Below are positions 52,656 to 60,980 of a stretch of DNA of 64,000 nt, piece by piece. This DNA comes from CAZCGA01 sp964498075. GTDB lineage: Bacteria; Desulfobacterota; Binatia; HRBIN30. The stretch covers positions 1 to 64,000 of the forward strand of contig CAZCGA010000008.1 of assembly GCA_964498075.1 (NCBI GenBank), in the 5' to 3' direction. Made by a program: the position numbers and the translations under genes. Under the pieces are notes generated by a model, which was given only the letters and a program-made list of their open reading frames with translations, was not told the DNA's origin and did no database searches. Within the stretch, counting starts at the first letter, position 1. Each line of letters starts with the position of its first letter.

Positions 52656-52679
52656 GTTCTATGATCTATGTCATAGAAC
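52656..52679. promoter_or_regulatory. 24-bp interrupted palindrome, candidate operator of the diiron operon
   Basis: GTTCTATGA-N6-TCATAGAAC has perfect 9-bp arms (52656-52664 and 52671-52679) with further partial GGCC symmetry on both sides. It sits between divergently transcribed infC and the diiron operon, 57 bases before the latter's ATG. The size and symmetry suit a TetR- or MarR-like repressor site. The regulator is not in this window. Confidence 0.6.
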
Positions 52680-52858
52680 GGCCAAAAGGCCGGGCCGCCC
52701 GTTTCTCGCGAGTACCGCGCGCCGCAGGGGTCAACGCAAAGTCGACGGTGCGGCTCTTCGAGCGGCTTCCAACCGAGTCGGCTTCCGGCATTGTCTCCTG
52801 CGACGCAGCAGTGTAAGGTGGTCGCGCTCCGGGAGGGAGCACGGAAAAAGGAGGTCAT

Positions 52859-53482
52859 TTGGCATTTCGCGGAAGAGGTCCACGGTTCGTTCCCCCACCC
52901 CCTGATGCGCATCGCATCAATCGACACATTCGCGTTCCGCAAGTTCGCTTGGTCGGCGCCGACGGCACCCAGTTCGGTGTCGTGCCCATCGAGGACGCGT
53001 GGCGTCGCGCCGAGGAAGCGCAGCTCGACCTGGTCGAGGTTGCGCCGACGGCGCAACCGCCGGTCTGCCGCATCCTCGACTACGGCAAGTTCAAATACCA
53101 GCAACACAAGAAGGAAGTGGAAGCGCGCAAGAAGCAGACGACGACGACGGTGAAAGAGCTACGGCTCGGGTATCGCACCGACATCGGCGATCTGGAGCGA
53201 CAGATCCTGCGGGCCCGTGAGTTCCTCGCCGCCGGGGATCGCGTGAAGTTCTCGTTGCGCTTCCGCGGCCGCGAGATGGCCTACCAGGATCTTGGCCGGC
53301 AAAAGTTGATGCGCGTTTGCGAAGCCCTCAGCGATGCGGCCACTGTCGAGGGCAACCCGCGCATGGAGGGTCGCTTGATGGGCGTCATCCTCGCCCCCGG
53401 CGTGAAGAAGAAAGCCGTCAAGCCCGCGGTACGCAAGGAGCCGCCGTCAAAGCCGGTCGCCGCCGAGTCGGGTCAGTCCTGA
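52859..53482 (+). CDS. infC: Translation initiation factor IF-3 with TTG start
   Basis: A 207-residue IF-3 that prevents premature 50S joining and checks start codons. N-domain (RINRHIRVPQVRLVGADGTQ), linker with ILDYGKFKYQQHKKE, and C-domain (VKELRLGYRTDIGDLERQI, VKFSLRFRGREMAYQ). The start is TTG 52859 with AAAAGGAGG upstream; IF-3 genes often use rare starts for autoregulation (AUU in E. coli). The tail is Lys/Pro-rich and longer than usual. The genes rpmI and rplT, the usual partners, do not follow; purN does. Confidence 0.95.
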   Translation: MAFRGRGPRFVPPPPDAHRINRHIRVPQVRLVGADGTQFGVVPIEDAWRRAEEAQLDLVEVAPTAQPPVCRILDYGKFKYQQHKKEVEARKKQTTTTVKELRLGYRTDIGDLERQILRAREFLAAGDRVKFSLRFRGREMAYQDLGRQKLMRVCEALSDAATVEGNPRMEGRLMGVILAPGVKKKAVKPAVRKEPPSKPVAAESGQS

Positions 53483-53492
53483 AGCCGGACGG

Positions 53493-54128
53493 ATGGAACG
53501 CCCCGTCCGGCTTGCGGTCCTTCTGTCGGGAAGCGGCACCACCCTCCAGAACCTGATCGACCGGATCGCCACGGGTCGGCTCGCCGCGGAAATCGCCGTG
53601 GTCATCGCCTCGCGCGCCGACGCGGGTGGTCTGGAGCGGGCGCGCCGAGCGCGCCTTCCGGCCGTCGCCGTAGCACGCAAGCAGTTTCCGGATGTGCAGC
53701 AGTTCAACGACGCCTTGCATGCCGAGCTGCAGCGGCATGCCGTGGATCTGATCGTGCTCGCCGGGTTCTTGTCTCCCTTTCAGCTGCGGCAGCGTTACAT
53801 CGGGCGGGTGCTCAACATCCACCCCGCGTTGATTCCGGCCTTCTGCGGGAGAGGCTTCTACGGTGAGAAGGTTCATCGCGCGGTGCTCGACGCAGGTGCG
53901 AAGGTGAGCGGCTGCACTATTCACTTCGCCGACGATGAGTACGACCACGGGCCGATCGTGCTGCAGGGCGTCGTCCCCGTCCTCGACGACGATACGCCGG
54001 AAACACTGGCGGCGCGCGTCCACGCGGTCGAGAACGAGCTCTACCCCGAAGCCATCCGACTGTGGGGGGAAGGCCGCCTGCAGGTCGTCGGCCGGCGCGT
54101 GCGCATCCAGCCGAAGTCAGGCGACTAG
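53493..54128 (+). CDS. purN: Phosphoribosylglycinamide formyltransferase
   Basis: A 211-residue purine biosynthesis enzyme (GAR to FGAR using 10-formyl-THF). It has LLSGSGTTLQNLI at the phosphate site, and the catalytic Asn, His and Asp in VLNIHPALIPAF and DDEYDHGPI. The start is 10 bases after infC, so the two are probably co-transcribed. The stop overlaps the convergent histidine-kinase gene by four bases. Confidence 0.96.
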   Translation: MERPVRLAVLLSGSGTTLQNLIDRIATGRLAAEIAVVIASRADAGGLERARRARLPAVAVARKQFPDVQQFNDALHAELQRHAVDLIVLAGFLSPFQLRQRYIGRVLNIHPALIPAFCGRGFYGEKVHRAVLDAGAKVSGCTIHFADDEYDHGPIVLQGVVPVLDDDTPETLAARVHAVENELYPEAIRLWGEGRLQVVGRRVRIQPKSGD

Positions 54129-55519
54129 GAAGCGATCGCCAACTGGGGTGGGTTGTCAGGCTCGCCGGCGGGTGCGGCCGCGTTCGACACCGGCAGCGAA
54201 AAGCCGAAGCACGAGCCATGACCGACGCGACTCTCGACGCATAACGTGCCGCCGAGGAGGTCGGCGTAACGCCGGACCAGCGCGAGGCCGAGCCCCACCC
54301 CTTCGTGACGGCGCCGCGCCGAACCGTCGAGCTGTCGAAAGTCGTCGAAGATGGCGGTGACGTCCTCCTGACGAATCCCGATACCGGAGTCGCGGACCTC
54401 GAACAGCACGCGGTCCGGATCGTCTCGGCGAATCGACAAGACCACTTCGCCGTGTTGGGTGAACTTGACCGCGTTGCTCAACAGATTGGCGAGCAAGCTG
54501 CGCAGCTTCTCACCGTCGGTCACCAGCCCCGGCAGGGCCTCCTCAAGCTCACAGCGCGCTTCCACGCTGGCGGGGCAGCGCAACCGTTCGGGGCTCACCA
54601 GGTCGCGCGCCAGCGCGGCGAAGTCGACGCGGGCTTTGCACATGCGAACCGTTCCCGACTCCAGGCGTGCGAAATCCAAGATGCCGTGTACCATGTCGAC
54701 CAGACGGCTGGCGTTCTGTTGAATGCGCTCGACCAGCCGACGCGCGTTGTCGTCCAAGCGCTGCTCCCGGGCCTCCAGCAGCAACTCGATGTATCCGAGC
54801 ACGACGTGCAACGGGGTGAGAAACTCGTGCGACAGGGTCGCCAGGAACTCCGACTTCAAGCGGTGCGCCGCTTTGGCCTGCACGTACGACGCCTCGAGCT
54901 GCTCGGTCTTCAGCGCCAACGCCCGCGTGCGCTCTTCGACGAGGCCCTCGAGCTGATGAGCGGCGGCCAAGCCGCGCGCCGCCCGCAGCCGCTCCTGGCG
55001 CGCCACCATCGCCGAGTGACCGTAGAAGAGCGCCACCGTAAAGAAGAACGGGATGCGCACCAGAGCGGGTGACGACCACAGCCCGCCCGGAGCGGAGCTG
55101 GAGTACAGACTGGCAACGCCGACCAGCACCGCGCCTATCAGGACCGTCGCCAGGTTCTCCCCGATTGCCGCCAATGTAAGAACGAAGAAGTACAGCAGGA
55201 AAAACTCCTGCCCGGCCACTCCACTGCCGGCGAGACCGTAGGAGATCCAGAGCGTGTCGACGACCACCACCGGCAGCTGCAGGTACAACGCGAACAGATG
55301 GTACGCGGGCAGACACGACAACAAGAGATTCGACAGCAGCGCCGCGACAATGATCAACGGGAAGGCGCTGCCCACTGCCTGGCGACTGCCGAACAGGATC
55401 AAATAGCCTGCGGCGACGATGAACGTATAGCGCAGCAGGATGAAGATGCGCTTCTTTTCTTGGTCCCCGCCGCCGACGATCGGGGCGCTTGGCTGGGGAT
55501 CTTCGTTCGACTCGGCCAT
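54125..55519 (-). CDS. Membrane-bound sensor histidine kinase
   Basis: A 464-residue kinase. About six membrane helices fill residues 25-185 (FIVAAGYLILFGSRQ, FPLIIVAALLSNLLLSC and others) with no recognised periplasmic sensor. A coiled coil leads to the H-box LATLSHEFLTPLHVVLGYIE, then the N-box (SLLANLLSNAVKF), G-boxes (RDSGIGI and GVGLGLAL) and a VGHGSCFGFSLP end. No response regulator adjoins it. The Phe after the phosphorylated His and Glu replaces the more usual Leu/Ile. ATG 55519. Confidence 0.93.
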   Translation of the reverse strand: MAESNEDPQPSAPIVGGGDQEKKRIFILLRYTFIVAAGYLILFGSRQAVGSAFPLIIVAALLSNLLLSCLPAYHLFALYLQLPVVVVDTLWISYGLAGSGVAGQEFFLLYFFVLTLAAIGENLATVLIGAVLVGVASLYSSSAPGGLWSSPALVRIPFFFTVALFYGHSAMVARQERLRAARGLAAAHQLEGLVEERTRALALKTEQLEASYVQAKAAHRLKSEFLATLSHEFLTPLHVVLGYIELLLEAREQRLDDNARRLVERIQQNASRLVDMVHGILDFARLESGTVRMCKARVDFAALARDLVSPERLRCPASVEARCELEEALPGLVTDGEKLRSLLANLLSNAVKFTQHGEVVLSIRRDDPDRVLFEVRDSGIGIRQEDVTAIFDDFRQLDGSARRRHEGVGLGLALVRRYADLLGGTLCVESRVGHGSCFGFSLPVSNAAAPAGEPDNPPQLAIAS

Positions 55520-55683
55520 CGCGCTCCCCGCGCGGTGCAATGCACATGCCGAGCGGCGTGCGGCGAATGCGCACACGGCGAGGCGTAGCGCTATACTCGC
55601 CGCGACAGGATTGTACGCGGCCCGCGCCCGAGTCCTGACGCCAGGGTAGTCAGCGCCGCAGACCGCTGGTAGAGGATGTCGCC

Positions 55684-58353
55684 ATGCCGGCATCACGCAA
55701 CCGTCGTCACGTGCCCGCAGCTCGCGAACCGCTGAGAAAGCTCCCGCAGATCGCGCTTGGCCTTGTGCTGGCTGTCGGGTCGTTCGCCGCGACTGCCGGT
55801 TCACCGCATGCCGCTAGCGCACCCGACCTCGTGCCGCGGGTGATTGTCTTCGATCTGGCGAACAGCCGCCCGCCGGCCGGCGGCCCGGAATCCTGGCCCT
55901 TCGATGGCGAGAACATCATCGGACGGAACGAGGCCTACGTGGCGTACCTGGACATTCTCCCTGCCGAGCACCCGGAGGCGCAGGTGTCACGCCGCTACGG
56001 TGCCCGCGGGCTCGCCGTGACCGCCATCTTCACCCTGGAGGAGTTCTGGGGCGCGGCGGATCGGTTCTTTCCCGGAGCTGGAAGAGTTGCGGCCGCGGCC
56101 GAGCCCCGAGCCGCCACCACCGGTACGCACTTCCATTCCTATGAAGAGGTGGAGACCGAGTTGCGCGATCTCGCGACACGCTTCCCCGAGGTCGCGCAGC
56201 TGATCTCACTCGGTCCCACCTACGAAGGGCGTGAACTCTGGGCACTGAAGGTCAGCCGCAACGTGGCGGTGGGTGACCCGCAGAAACCCGACGTGCTCTT
56301 CACCGGCTGTCATCATGCACGCGAGTGGATCTCAGTGGAGCCGCCGCTCTACTTCGCGCACCGCCTGGTGGAGGATGCCGCGACCGACGCCGGCGTGGAC
56401 GCGCTGCTGGAGCGGGCGGAAATCTGGCTGGTGCCGATCGTCAATCCGGACGGTCTGGCGTACAGCCAGCAGTCGGTGAACGCGGCCACCGATGCGGTTC
56501 GCCTGTGGCGCAAGAACCGGCGACCGATCACCGTCAGCGGCTGCGGCAGCGGCATCGGCGTCGACCTGAATCGAAATTACCCGTACCAGTGGCGGCTGCC
56601 GGGCGACGGTCCCTGTTCACAATACAATGACGACGTGGGTGCGAGTGACGATCCCCAGGAGTTCCAAGTGTACCGCGGGCCCGCGGCGGGATCCGAGCTG
56701 GAGGTGCAACATCTCGTGGCGTTCACGGCGCCGCGGCCCGGCCGCAACTTCGTCGCGCGCGTCGACTTCCACAACTACGGCCAGCTGGTGCTCTTCCCCT
56801 GGGGCTACACCACCGAGCCGTCGCCGGCGCGCAGCACACAAGCGCCGCTGGCGCGTTTTCTCGCCCAGAGTCTGACGGGCACCAACTGGGTGCCGTACGT
56901 ACCGGCGATTCCACCCTACGGAGTGCTCTATCCGATTACCGGCGGCTCGACCGACTACGCGTTCGCCGTCGATGGAACCGTCGCCGCGTTCACGGCCGAG
57001 CTGCGGCCGCGCTTCCCGCCGCCGCTCACGGTGTGCGGACCGCCGCACTGCTTCTTTGTTCCGGAAGGCGAGATCGACAACGTCAACCGAGAGGCCTGGG
57101 TTGCGGCGCGGGCGTTGATCGAGTGGAGCATTGATCCCGCGTCGTCGCCCGCCTCGGGTCGGCCGTTCGCGTACGTGGCGAACGAGGGCTCCAACACCCT
57201 TTCCATCATCAATGCGACCACCGGTGCCGTCGCCTCGACGGTGACGGTCGGCGCCACGCCGCACGGTGTGGCGGCGGCCCCGACCGGCGACCTCGTCTAC
57301 GTGGCCAACTCCGGCGCCGACACGGTCTCCGTGGTCGACACCGCACGCGCACTGAGCGATCCAGTCGGCGCAGTCATTGCCACGATCCCTGTCGGCGCGC
57401 ATCCCAGCGAGATCGCGCTCACTCCGGACGGCGCGTTTGCGTACGTGACACACGCCGCTGCCGGTGACCTCGCCGTCGTCGACACCGTCACACACACAGT
57501 CGCCAGCGTTGCACTTGGTGGACAGCCGGCGGGCGTGGCGATCACCCCGGACGGTGCGTTCGCCTATGTCGCACGGTTCGATGCCGGCGACGTTGCGGTC
57601 ATGGAGACGGCGACCCGCCACGTCGCGACGAGTATCAGTGTGGGAGGGAATCCACTCCGTGTTGCCGTCAGCCCGAATGGCGCTTTCGTGTACGTCACGA
57701 ACGCGGCGGCAGGCACTGTATCCATCATTGATACTGCCTCGAATACGCTGGTCACGGCGATTGGCGTTGGAGAGCATCCGGGCGGCGTGGCCGTCATGCC
57801 CAATGGTGCGTTCCTCTACGTGACGAACCGGGATGACAACTCCGTGTCCGTCATCGACACGACCAAGGCGCTGACCGATACGGGGCACGCCGTCATCGCG
57901 ACGGTCCGCGTCGGTGCCGGCCCACTCGACGTTGCCATCAGCGCCGATGGCGCGCTCGCCTACGTAGTCAATGCCGGGTCGAATGATGCATCGGTGATCA
58001 ACACGGACACGAACAGCGTCCTGCCTGCCACGATTGCCGTCGGCGCAAGTCCGAGTGCCGTCGCCTTTGCGGCCGTGCTCAACCAGCCCGCTACGCCGGC
58101 TACCAGCCCGACACCTACAGTGACGCCGCTCATGACGGCGACGCCGTCACCGCCGATCTGCCCGGGCGACTGCAATGGCGATGGCAAGGTGTCGACCACC
58201 GATGCGCTGACGATGCTGAACGTCCTGCTCGGCAGAGGCGCCGCCCTTGCATGCCCCGGCGCGATGGGGGACACCGGCGATCGGCTGACGATTGCGGACT
58301 TGGTGCGCGCGCTGGGCACGGCCACCAGCCAATGTCGCGGCGAGCCGCGTTGA
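55684..58353 (+). CDS. Secreted M14 carboxypeptidase fused to a YVTN beta-propeller and dockerin-like domain
   Basis: An 889-residue exported protein. Signal peptide (LPQIALGLVLAVGSFAATAG); M14 zinc carboxypeptidase with zinc ligands His211 and Glu214 (CHHAREWISVEPP), His363 (VDFHNYGQL) and catalytic Glu439 (AFTAELRP). From ~495 there are about seven YVTN blades (VANSGADTVSVVDT, VTNAAAGTVSIIDTAS and others). A TPT linker (~800) leads to a dockerin-like calcium-binding segment CPGDCNGDGKVSTTDALTML and a second, weaker copy. Not a common combination; a cell-surface peptidase held on a scaffold is one reading. Confidence 0.92.
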   Translation: MPASRNRRHVPAAREPLRKLPQIALGLVLAVGSFAATAGSPHAASAPDLVPRVIVFDLANSRPPAGGPESWPFDGENIIGRNEAYVAYLDILPAEHPEAQVSRRYGARGLAVTAIFTLEEFWGAADRFFPGAGRVAAAAEPRAATTGTHFHSYEEVETELRDLATRFPEVAQLISLGPTYEGRELWALKVSRNVAVGDPQKPDVLFTGCHHAREWISVEPPLYFAHRLVEDAATDAGVDALLERAEIWLVPIVNPDGLAYSQQSVNAATDAVRLWRKNRRPITVSGCGSGIGVDLNRNYPYQWRLPGDGPCSQYNDDVGASDDPQEFQVYRGPAAGSELEVQHLVAFTAPRPGRNFVARVDFHNYGQLVLFPWGYTTEPSPARSTQAPLARFLAQSLTGTNWVPYVPAIPPYGVLYPITGGSTDYAFAVDGTVAAFTAELRPRFPPPLTVCGPPHCFFVPEGEIDNVNREAWVAARALIEWSIDPASSPASGRPFAYVANEGSNTLSIINATTGAVASTVTVGATPHGVAAAPTGDLVYVANSGADTVSVVDTARALSDPVGAVIATIPVGAHPSEIALTPDGAFAYVTHAAAGDLAVVDTVTHTVASVALGGQPAGVAITPDGAFAYVARFDAGDVAVMETATRHVATSISVGGNPLRVAVSPNGAFVYVTNAAAGTVSIIDTASNTLVTAIGVGEHPGGVAVMPNGAFLYVTNRDDNSVSVIDTTKALTDTGHAVIATVRVGAGPLDVAISADGALAYVVNAGSNDASVINTDTNSVLPATIAVGASPSAVAFAAVLNQPATPATSPTPTVTPLMTATPSPPICPGDCNGDGKVSTTDALTMLNVLLGRGAALACPGAMGDTGDRLTIADLVRALGTATSQCRGEPR

Positions 58354-58404
58354 CAAAGAGAGACCCCGTTGGTAGGTCATCCGACGTAAGGATTCGCGAC
58401 GAGC

Positions 58405-58590
58405 ATGCACGAAGAGAGCGCACTCACTCAGTTTCTGTCGATCATGATCCAGCCGGACAACATCCCGATCGTGGGGATGTTGCTCCTGCTGTTCTTCTTC
58501 ACGTACGTGGCTTTCCGGGAGGCCCGCAAGAACGATCAGCTGATTGCCGAAGGCAAGCAGGACGACGTGCTGAAGGAAATGCAGCAGTGA
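58405..58590 (+). CDS. Small single-pass membrane protein
   Basis: A 61-residue protein with one hydrophobic helix (IPIVGMLLLLFFFTYVAF) and a charged cytoplasmic tail (REARKNDQLIAEGKQDDVLK). It precedes a ferredoxin gene by 27 bases, so it may anchor or partner that ferredoxin in a membrane electron-transfer complex. This pairing is inferred from position. Confidence 0.78.
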   Translation: MHEESALTQFLSIMIQPDNIPIVGMLLLLFFFTYVAFREARKNDQLIAEGKQDDVLKEMQQ

Positions 58591-58617
58591 GGGTAGGGGA
58601 GACGCGGAGAGGGCCGC

Positions 58618-59091
58618 ATGCCGTTCATCATCGTTGCTGAGAACTGTACCGGTTGCACCGCCTGCGAGAAGCGTTGCCCGACCAAGGCGATCAGCGGTGA
58701 GCCGCGCTTGGCGTTCTTCATCGAGCCGACGCTGTGTATCGATTGCGGGGCGTGCGGCGTCATCTGCCCCGACGAAGCCATCCTCGACACCTTCGGCAAC
58801 GTGACCCATGTGCTCAAGAAGGCGCAGCGGCCGATCGCCATCGTCCACCCGGACAACTGCAACGGCTGCGGCGTGTGCATCGACGTCTGCCCGTTCGACT
58901 GCATCTATCCGTCGCCCGACAATGGGCCGGCATACCTCGGCAAGGTCGAGGTCAACGAGAAGACCTGTGTCGGCTGCAAGCTGTGTGAAGAAGTGTGCGG
59001 CTGGGAAGGGATCTACATCATGCCGGCGGAGGAGAAGGCGCCCTTCCTGGAATCACTCGGCTACGAGGCCGAAGCCGCCAACCCCGGCTGA
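58618..59091 (+). CDS. Four-cluster [4Fe-4S] ferredoxin
   Basis: A 157-residue cytoplasmic iron-sulfur protein with four CxxCxxCxxxC motifs: CTGCTACEKRCP, CIDCGACGVICP, CNGCGVCIDVCP and CVGCKLCEEVC. The last ends in Gly rather than Pro. Sixteen Cys ligands give up to four [4Fe-4S] clusters, more than the usual two. It likely passes electrons between a respiratory complex and other enzymes, with the adjacent membrane protein. ATG 58618 has a GAGAGG site. Confidence 0.91.
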   Translation: MPFIIVAENCTGCTACEKRCPTKAISGEPRLAFFIEPTLCIDCGACGVICPDEAILDTFGNVTHVLKKAQRPIAIVHPDNCNGCGVCIDVCPFDCIYPSPDNGPAYLGKVEVNEKTCVGCKLCEEVCGWEGIYIMPAEEKAPFLESLGYEAEAANPG

Positions 59092-59111
59092 GCTCGCGAT
59101 CAGCCATCCGC

Positions 59112-59453
59112 CTATTTCTTCGCGAGCGCTTCCTGTAGCAACCGCTGCGTCTTCACGTTGAGGATGCCGTCACCTTCGATCCCGCGTGAGCGCTGGAAGG
59201 CTTCGATCGAGTTCACCGTCACGGAATCCAACTTCCCGTTCACCTCTCCCTGATACTCATTGACCGCCTTCAGCGCCTCTTGAGCCTGCGTCACCTGCTC
59301 CGGCGTCACCTTCTGCTCGAGCGCCTTGGCCTCGACGTCCGGTATCGATTCCTTGATCTTTTCCAACGCCTCCCGCGCCCGATCCTCGGTGCTGTGTTGC
59401 TCGCAGCCCACCCCAGCGATCAACGACAGAAGAAGCAGCAGTGCTTTGCGCAT
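59112..59453 (-). CDS. Lipoprotein with peptidoglycan-binding domain
   Basis: A 113-residue lipoprotein: lipobox LIAGVGC at residues 11-17, a charged helical stretch (REALEKIKESIPDVEAKA), then a peptidoglycan-binding type 1 domain (KLDSVTVNSIEAFQRSRGIE, GILNVKTQRLL). It likely links the outer membrane to the cell wall. It is the last gene after hisI-hisG, four bases from hisG. Confidence 0.85.
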   Translation of the reverse strand: MRKALLLLLSLIAGVGCEQHSTEDRAREALEKIKESIPDVEAKALEQKVTPEQVTQAQEALKAVNEYQGEVNGKLDSVTVNSIEAFQRSRGIEGDGILNVKTQRLLQEALAKK

Positions 59454-59457
59454 GGCT

Positions 59458-60348
59458 TCACACGATCTTGTTGAGCGGGTACTCGATGATCCCGACGGCG
59501 CCCTGACGGATGAGGCGCGGAATCAGCTCGCGCACCTCGGGCTCGGAGATGACGCTCTCCACCGCGTACCACTCGACGCCGTGCAGCTGGCCGGTCTGAA
59601 ACAACGGCGACACGGTCGGCGCTGTCAGGCTCGGGATCATACCGATCACGGACTGCAGCTTGTCTTTGGGGACGTTCATCTTGATGCCCACTTTGCTCTC
59701 TGCTGCGAGCGCGCCCTGCAGCAACATGCTGATCTGCTCGATCTTCTCGCGCTTCCAGTCGACCTGCCACGCGTTGCGGTTGGCGATGAGCTGCGGTGCC
59801 GACTCGAAGAGGTCGCAGACGATGCGCAGCCGGTTGGCGCGGATGGTGCCGCCGGTCTCGGTCACCTCGACGATCGCGTCGACCAGGCCGTCCGCAGCCT
59901 TGGCTTCCGTGGCCCCCCACGAGAACTCCACGTCGACGGGGATTTGCTTCTCGGCGAAGAAGCGCTTGGTGTAGTTCACCAGCTCGGTGGCGATGCGCTT
60001 GCCGCGCAGGTCTTCGGGCGCGCGGACGGCGGAGTCTTCGGGTACGACCAAGACCCAGCGCGTCGGGCGGAAGCTGGCCTTCGAGTAGACGAGGTCGCAG
60101 ACCGCGTGCACCTGTGAGTTGTTCTCCAGGATCCAGTCCCTGCCGGTGAGGGCGGCGTCCAGCGTGCCGTCCTCGACGTAGCGTGCCATCTCCTGCGCGC
60201 GGACCAGCGAGCAGCGGATAGTAGGGTCATCGATGGTGGGGAAGTAGCTGCGGTCGGAGACGTTGATCTTCCATCCTGCCTTGCGGAACAGCTCGATGGT
60301 CGCGTCTTGCAGGCTTCCCTTGGGAATGCCGAGCTTCAGGACGTTCAT
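59458..60348 (-). CDS. hisG: ATP phosphoribosyltransferase, long form
   Basis: A 296-residue enzyme for the first step of histidine synthesis. The start LKLGIPKGSLQDATIELF and the EVTETGGTIRANRL segment are HisG signatures. The C-terminal ~80 residues (QSVIGMIPSLTAPTVSPL ... VRELIPRLIRQGAVGII) form the ACT-like regulatory domain of the long form, which is feedback-inhibited by histidine. It follows hisI by 15 bases. ATG 60348. Confidence 0.96.
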   Translation of the reverse strand: MNVLKLGIPKGSLQDATIELFRKAGWKINVSDRSYFPTIDDPTIRCSLVRAQEMARYVEDGTLDAALTGRDWILENNSQVHAVCDLVYSKASFRPTRWVLVVPEDSAVRAPEDLRGKRIATELVNYTKRFFAEKQIPVDVEFSWGATEAKAADGLVDAIVEVTETGGTIRANRLRIVCDLFESAPQLIANRNAWQVDWKREKIEQISMLLQGALAAESKVGIKMNVPKDKLQSVIGMIPSLTAPTVSPLFQTGQLHGVEWYAVESVISEPEVRELIPRLIRQGAVGIIEYPLNKIV

Positions 60349-60363
60349 GAGAGAGACAGTGGC

Positions 60364-60747
60364 TCAGGATTTCTTCGCGTACAAGGTCTCGGGGTCCACG
60401 ACCCGTTGGGCAACAACGTGCCAGCCCGTTTTGTCGGCGGTGCGGAAGAAGCAGCTCTTGTAGCCCAGGTGGCAGGCGGCGCCGCCGCGCTGGTAGACCT
60501 TGAGCAGCACGGCATCTTCGTCGCAGTCGACGCGGATCTCTTTCACGTCCTGGACGTTTCCCGAGGTTTCACCCTTCAGCCACAGCTGGTTGCGTGAGGT
60601 GCTCCAGTAGTGGGCCGTGCCGGTGGCAAGCGTCTGCGCCCACGCCGTCCGGTTCATGTACGCCACCATGAGCACCTCGCCGCTGTCGGCGTCTTGCGTC
60701 ACGACGGTCACCAGACCGCCGCGCTTTTCGAAGTCCGGTTCCTGCAT
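60364..60747 (-). CDS. hisI: Phosphoribosyl-AMP cyclohydrolase
   Basis: A 127-residue zinc- and magnesium-dependent enzyme of histidine synthesis. It contains VLMVAYMNRTAWAQTL, YWSTSRNQLWLKGETSGN, the metal-binding Asp residues in IRVDCDEDAVLL and two late Cys (ACHLGYKSCFF). It is a stand-alone cyclohydrolase, not fused to HisE. First gene of hisI-hisG-lipoprotein. No gene is seen in 60748-60980. Confidence 0.96.
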   Translation of the reverse strand: MQEPDFEKRGGLVTVVTQDADSGEVLMVAYMNRTAWAQTLATGTAHYWSTSRNQLWLKGETSGNVQDVKEIRVDCDEDAVLLKVYQRGGAACHLGYKSCFFRTADKTGWHVVAQRVVDPETLYAKKS

Positions 60748-60980
60748 GCGGCGGAAGTCCTAACACAGGACTCCTGTCACCCGCAACGTGCCCGCCGCCA
60801 CGCTCGTGGGTGGCCGGTGCGGGGTTCCTCATTTGCGAGATCCGGGTGTGAGTTCAGCGATCTCTCCTGGGTGCCGGCTTGTCAGGTACCGACGAGGTCA
60901 TAAGAGCCAAGGTATCCGTAAACTGGGATAACGGCATCCCGCCAATGGTTCAGGTGCCTTGAGCGTCAGCGCCGCGACGC

